From NCBI GenBank assembly GCA_030673735.1, contig DAOVIK010000053.1, forward strand, positions 1 through 8,690: 8,690 nt of DNA, given 5' to 3'. The position numbers and the translations under genes were made by a program. The notes beneath the pieces were generated by a model. The model searched no databases and was not told the origin of the DNA. It saw only the letters and a list, made by a program, of their open reading frames with translations. Shown in pieces: positions 5,769-8,690 of this stretch (positions within the stretch are counted from its first letter, which is position 1; every line of letters starts with the position of its first letter). The DNA comes from Anaerolineae bacterium (GTDB lineage: Bacteria > Chloroflexota > Anaerolineae > Anaerolineales > E44-bin32).

Positions 5769-6816
5769 CTACCCAGACCTCCATGATGTCCGCGGGAACG
5801 AACGGGTTGGTCCAACGAAAGATCCACTTCGCAGCTTGGGGCGTCAGGTTGACACAGCCATGGCTGCGCGGCGTTCCGTAGTCATTGTGCCAATAGACTC
5901 CGTGCAGCGCATCACCATGCAGGTTGAAGTAGTTCACCCAGGGTACACCCGGCAAGTTGTAGCCCCCAGCCGCAGGACTGACCCACATGTGCCGCGAGGC
6001 CCGCTTTATACGAGTAGGGAATGTGCCGCGGGGCGTGGAGAAGTCGCCAATATCGAACACGGTCCCGGTCGAAACCTTGGTCATGAAGCAGAGACTGTCT
6101 CCTTCAAAGCACTTTATCCATTGGCGCTCAATGTCCACTTCGATGCGCTTCTCCGATGGCAGCAGTTCCGAGGAGATTGGTGCCAATTCCTCCTCAGGAA
6201 TGGGGCGGAAGGCTTCCGCGGGAGCATAGTAATCGTAGGAAATCCGGGGGTCCTTTATCCGGTACCAAAGGTTCCCCTGATTATCCTGAATGCTGGCCTT
6301 GATCCAGTGCGTGGTGGCATAGTACAGGCGATAGCAAAAGTCGCTGCTTGGGCTGGGATACCTGTAGGCATCGGTAAAAGGAACCGAGACTTCCGCCAAC
6401 CTTGCCGCCTCATCCGTCATATCGAGCGGAACGTTAGGCCGGTTGAACACCGGCTGGGCGTACGATGAGTGCAGAAAGCCCCGCCCCATGATGTAGTACC
6501 AAACTCGGTTATGTTCGGGAACCTTATCACCCAACATGGCCATCTCGATGGGCAGGACTTCGTCAAATTGATAGCTTTCAAGCTTCTCAGCATCGAAGGA
6601 TGGCCGATCATAGACGTCGGCGACCGGCTCGAGAATGCGCGCTAGCGGACCTTCCGGCAGTTCGAGTTGGGATCTCCGCCAATGCAGCGGAAGCCCCAAC
6701 GCAAGCATGCTCAGTCCTGAGAGTTGCAAGAAATCCCGCCGCGAGAATTCGTGCGTGAGCTCAAGCGCATCGCTTGATTTACAGCTTTCGAGGGGGGATG
6801 TTGATTGGCGCGCCAT
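5737..6816 (-). CDS. Tat-exported L,D-transpeptidase (YkuD domain)
   Basis: This 359-residue enzyme probably forms or remodels 3-3 peptidoglycan cross-links outside the membrane. Residues 25-30 are a twin-arginine signal (SRRDFL), followed by a hydrophobic stretch at 31-44. Residues 55-200 contain beta-rich, SH3-like segments that may bind cell wall. The YkuD catalytic domain covers about 222-359. It has H305 in LHGVYWH and the SHGCVN motif with H319 and catalytic C321. The ATG at 6816 lies 11 nt after the stop of the preceding transpeptidase gene and has no clear Shine-Dalgarno, so translation is probably coupled. A GTG at 6879 would also be open but has no ribosome site and overlaps the upstream gene by 52 nt. 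Its YkuD domain closely resembles that of its neighbour, indicating an old tandem duplication. Tat export suggests it folds before export, although the reason is not visible. Confidence 0.92.
   Translation of the reverse strand: MARQSTSPLESCKSSDALELTHEFSRRDFLQLSGLSMLALGLPLHWRRSQLELPEGPLARILEPVADVYDRPSFDAEKLESYQFDEVLPIEMAMLGDKVPEHNRVWYYIMGRGFLHSSYAQPVFNRPNVPLDMTDEAARLAEVSVPFTDAYRYPSPSSDFCYRLYYATTHWIKASIQDNQGNLWYRIKDPRISYDYYAPAEAFRPIPEEELAPISSELLPSEKRIEVDIERQWIKCFEGDSLCFMTKVSTGTVFDIGDFSTPRGTFPTRIKRASRHMWVSPAAGGYNLPGVPWVNYFNLHGDALHGVYWHNDYGTPRSHGCVNLTPQAAKWIFRWTNPFVPADIMEVWVDDGTSIRVHS
5777..5782 (-). promoter_or_regulatory. Ribosome binding site deciding the LURP-like start
   Basis: The minus strand reads GGAGGT, a full match to the anti-Shine-Dalgarno core, 8 nt before the ATG at 5768. 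It lies inside the coding end of the preceding transpeptidase gene. This site fixes the overlapping start over the downstream ATG at 5720, which has none. Confidence 0.8.
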
Positions 6817-6827
6817 GGGGGATGGGC

Positions 6828-7841
6828 TCAGGGGTGAACGTTGACCAACGTGCCGAGAGGAGCGAAGTTGAAGAGCCACTGCGCATCAGGAGTTCTCAGA
6901 TTGATGCAGCCATGGCTCATAGGCGTGCCGAAGTTGTTGTGCCAGTACGTGCCGTGCAATGCGTAGCCTTTGTAGAAGTACATCGTGTACGGCACGTTGG
7001 GGAGATAGTAACCCGGGCCCGCCATGAGGGTGCTGGTCAGTTTTATGTAGATTCGGAACTGCCCTCGCACCGTGGGAGTCCGCCAGGTGCCCGTGGAAAC
7101 AACGAAGCTCCGCACCGGCGTGGCGCCTTGGTAAGCGACCACACGTTGGGCACTCAGATCTACATCGATCCAGCGCCCTTCATGGGCCAAAGTGCTTGGA
7201 TCATACGAATAGGTCCATACGACGGCCGGGCGCGGCGTGTTGGTGGGCGTGGGAGTATTGGTGGGCGTGTTGGTGGGAGTCGGCGTGGGTGTGTTTGTCG
7301 GCGTAGGTGTTGGCGTGTTGGTCGGCGTAGGCGTGTTGGTAGGCGTGGGTGTCATGGTGGCCTTATCCATGACGTTCACCGCCTGCTGGGGCTGCATGGC
7401 TGCCGCGGGCCTTGATCCAAGCCACACGAAGGTGATCAACGGAACTGCCAGCGCAAGCAGCATGCTCGGAAGCGAAATCGGGACCCTGGCCGTCAGCCTA
7501 TCAAACGGCGCCGGTCGGGGCGTAGCGGTCTCGGAAAGCGATAGCTGCCGGCTGGCGCGCTTTCGTTCCTTCTTATCCAAGCGCGGCAGCAGCCACTGAA
7601 TGGCGGCGCGTGCGGCCGTGCTCTCCGGCTGAATGCGCAGCGCCCGCCTGGCGAACGAAAGCGCCGCTCGCGGCTTGGAAACCGCGGCCAAGAAGAGCCA
7701 GGGCTCTTCGGCTTTGGGCGCGAGGTGAACCGCCAAGCGCGCCATGCGCCGCGCTTCGGCCATGTCTCCCAATTCGAATGCCGCGGCGGCGGCTCGCAGC
7801 GCGTCCTTGTAGGGAGCATGCTTCCGCTTGCGAGCAGCCAT
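6828..7841 (-). CDS. TPR-like / transmembrane / Thr-Pro-linker L,D-transpeptidase (YkuD domain)
   Basis: This 337-residue protein has an unusual layout. Residues 1-100 are basic, Ala-rich and TPR-like (about 12-85), with no signal peptide before them. Residues 122-141 are a single membrane helix. Residues 164-203 are a repeated TPTPTNTPTPT-type linker suited to spanning the outer surface. Residues 207-337 are the YkuD L,D-transpeptidase domain, with H296 in LHGTYWH and the SHGCIN motif with H310 and C312. The predicted topology puts the TPR part in the cytoplasm and the enzyme outside, held at a distance by the linker, where it would make peptidoglycan cross-links. The ATG at 7841 overlaps the amidase stop by one base (TGATG), with GGGGAG upstream, so the two are co-translated. 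Such linkers are common in Chloroflexota surface proteins. Whether the N-terminal part senses or binds something is unknown. Confidence 0.93.
   Translation of the reverse strand: MAARKRKHAPYKDALRAAAAAFELGDMAEARRMARLAVHLAPKAEEPWLFLAAVSKPRAALSFARRALRIQPESTAARAAIQWLLPRLDKKERKRASRQLSLSETATPRPAPFDRLTARVPISLPSMLLALAVPLITFVWLGSRPAAAMQPQQAVNVMDKATMTPTPTNTPTPTNTPTPTPTNTPTPTPTNTPTNTPTPTNTPRPAVVWTYSYDPSTLAHEGRWIDVDLSAQRVVAYQGATPVRSFVVSTGTWRTPTVRGQFRIYIKLTSTLMAGPGYYLPNVPYTMYFYKGYALHGTYWHNNFGTPMSHGCINLRTPDAQWLFNFAPLGTLVNVHP
7233..7352 (-). repeat. Tandem short repeat encoding the Thr-Pro/Asn-Thr-Pro linker
   Basis: About 120 bp of degenerate 6-bp and 12-bp units (plus-strand type GTGGGC, GTGTTG, GTCGGC) encode residues 164-203 of the transpeptidase. 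The unit length is a multiple of three, so gain or loss of units would alter linker length without breaking the frame. Synonymous variation between units suggests selection for the protein sequence rather than recent DNA expansion. Confidence 0.85.
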
Positions 7842-8665
7842 CAGGGTTGGCTCCCCGGAAATTCAGCCGGCTCATTGTTCACGTAGCACATCAACCCATC
7901 CACGATCCCTCTGGCAACGATGTCGGGGCTTCCCGTCAGAAAATCACGATCCAGGTAGAGGAAGCCGGTCTCGATGATCGCCGCCGGGACCTGTTCGTCG
8001 ATCTCATAGAACGAGTGATATTCCGTCATATCGCGGGTAATGCTCCCGCGATGGAAGTTCATTCCCGTGGCGCTGGCATACCGATCGACCAGGCAGGTAA
8101 CCAGGCGCTGCGCACGGTCGGGCACCTGTGTGTCAAGCGCTGCGGTAACCTTGAAGCCCGTCGCTTGCTCATTGATCGGCAGGCATGAGTCCGCATGGAT
8201 CGAGACGATGGCGACCGCACGATAGTCCCACAAGCGCTCGTCATACTCATCCAGCAGATCCACGCGAAATCCTGCATCCTGCAGCATGTTCACCACTTCA
8301 TGGGCGATGCCCTTGTTGACGTCCAGCTCCGTAAGGCCGTCGGAGCATAGGGATCCGGGATCCTCGTAGCCGGTCGATCGATTGGGCCCCAGATGGCCCA
8401 CAACCACGCCGATGAGCAAGGAAGCTTGCCCGGTCGGCAGAGCGACCTGTCCGGGCTGGGAGGTTGCCAGCGGCTCCGGGCGCTCAAATGCGGCCATGAG
8501 CTGACTCACCAGATCGCCCGGATTGAGGCTGGCGGGTGTCCAGGCCGTGAACGCGGTTGCCACCAACGCGACCACGCCCAGCGTTCTCAAGAGATGGCGA
8601 ATCACTTGACGTGCAAATGGTCCGGACGAACCCTCACGCGCGGCAGACGCCTGTCTTTCAGACAT
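7841..8665 (-). CDS. Membrane-anchored N-acetylmuramoyl-L-alanine amidase (Amidase_3, zinc)
   Basis: This 274-residue cell-wall hydrolase should cut the amide bond between N-acetylmuramic acid and the stem peptide. Residues 23-43 are a hydrophobic helix after a short basic start, acting as signal peptide or anchor. Residues 47-82 are a linker. The Amidase_3 domain covers about 83-263. Its zinc ligands are visible as H91 (VVGHLGPNR), E113 (TELDVN) and H157 (SIHADS), and the catalytic glutamate is E232 (IIETGFL). No SPOR, LysM or SH3 wall-binding domain is attached. The ATG at 8665 has GAGGTT 9 nt upstream. It is the first gene of the visible operon and shares a stop/start overlap with the transpeptidase behind it, which points to coordinated cutting and re-crosslinking of the wall. 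A promoter is not seen in the 25 bases left at the window edge. Confidence 0.93.
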   Translation of the reverse strand: MSERQASAAREGSSGPFARQVIRHLLRTLGVVALVATAFTAWTPASLNPGDLVSQLMAAFERPEPLATSQPGQVALPTGQASLLIGVVVGHLGPNRSTGYEDPGSLCSDGLTELDVNKGIAHEVVNMLQDAGFRVDLLDEYDERLWDYRAVAIVSIHADSCLPINEQATGFKVTAALDTQVPDRAQRLVTCLVDRYASATGMNFHRGSITRDMTEYHSFYEIDEQVPAAIIETGFLYLDRDFLTGSPDIVARGIVDGLMCYVNNEPAEFPGSQP

Positions 8666-8690
8666 GCGATTCGGAACCTCAACTATGAGT

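Noticed and set aside
5836..6468. 210-aa open frame on the plus strand
   Set aside because: It is antisense to the Tat-exported transpeptidase, whose YkuD catalytic motif is unmistakable. The plus-strand product has no recognisable features.
6817..6879. GTG start at 6879 for the Tat-exported transpeptidase
   Set aside because: It has no ribosome site and makes a 52-nt overlap. It would also push the twin-arginine motif 45 residues from the N-terminus.
7233..7352. CRISPR-like or independent repeat array
   Set aside because: The units are 6-12 bp, have no spacers and code in frame for a Thr-Pro linker.
786..8665. A defence or mobile-element system
   Set aside because: No nuclease, toxin, integrase, transposase or reverse transcriptase motif is present. 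All genes fit wall, redox, chaperone or transport roles.

Overview
The window looks like chromosomal DNA from a moderately GC-rich bacterium, most likely a member of the Chloroflexota (Anaerolineae-like). That placement is inferred from protein style, not from a marker gene. The main clue is an L,D-transpeptidase whose surface linker is a long Thr-Pro/Asn-Thr-Pro repeat, which is common in secreted Anaerolineae proteins. The combination of a Tat-exported YkuD enzyme, an amino acid permease fused to two universal-stress domains, and a LURP-one-like protein also fits. There is no rRNA, tRNA, CRISPR array, transposase or phage gene.

Every convincing gene is on the minus strand, so transcription runs from right to left. 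Region A (8665 to 5148) is a tightly packed run of four genes. It holds a membrane-anchored zinc N-acetylmuramoyl-L-alanine amidase, a TPR-like/TM/Thr-Pro-linker/YkuD L,D-transpeptidase, a Tat-signal YkuD L,D-transpeptidase, and a LURP-one/tubby-like protein. Junctions are a TGATG stop/start overlap, an 11-nt gap and a 32-nt overlap, so this is almost certainly one operon. The first three proteins would cut and re-crosslink peptidoglycan outside the membrane.

Region B (5100 to 4312) holds a small 2Fe-2S ferredoxin and an acidic hypothetical protein starting 3 nt after it. They probably continue the same transcript after a 47-nt gap. Region C (4225 to 3389) is a CnoX/YbbN-type thioredoxin-TPR protein with an intact CGPC site. 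It has a possible promoter of its own and a clear intrinsic terminator behind it (3366 to about 3331).

Region D (3095 to 786) is a 769-residue APC-family amino acid permease with two C-terminal UspA domains, only the first of which keeps the ATP-binding motif. Region E (1 to 785) is mostly non-coding. It has a GC-rich hairpin, a possible 60-residue two-helix membrane protein, a few small inverted repeats and, at the very left edge, a perfect-consensus sigma-70-type promoter. That promoter fires out of the window, so a strongly transcribed gene probably begins just beyond position 1.

I do not see a clearly new multi-gene system. The items most worth a second look are the pair of paralogous transpeptidases with different export designs next to an amidase, the asymmetric double-USP permease, the ferredoxin/acidic-protein pair, and the outward promoter.
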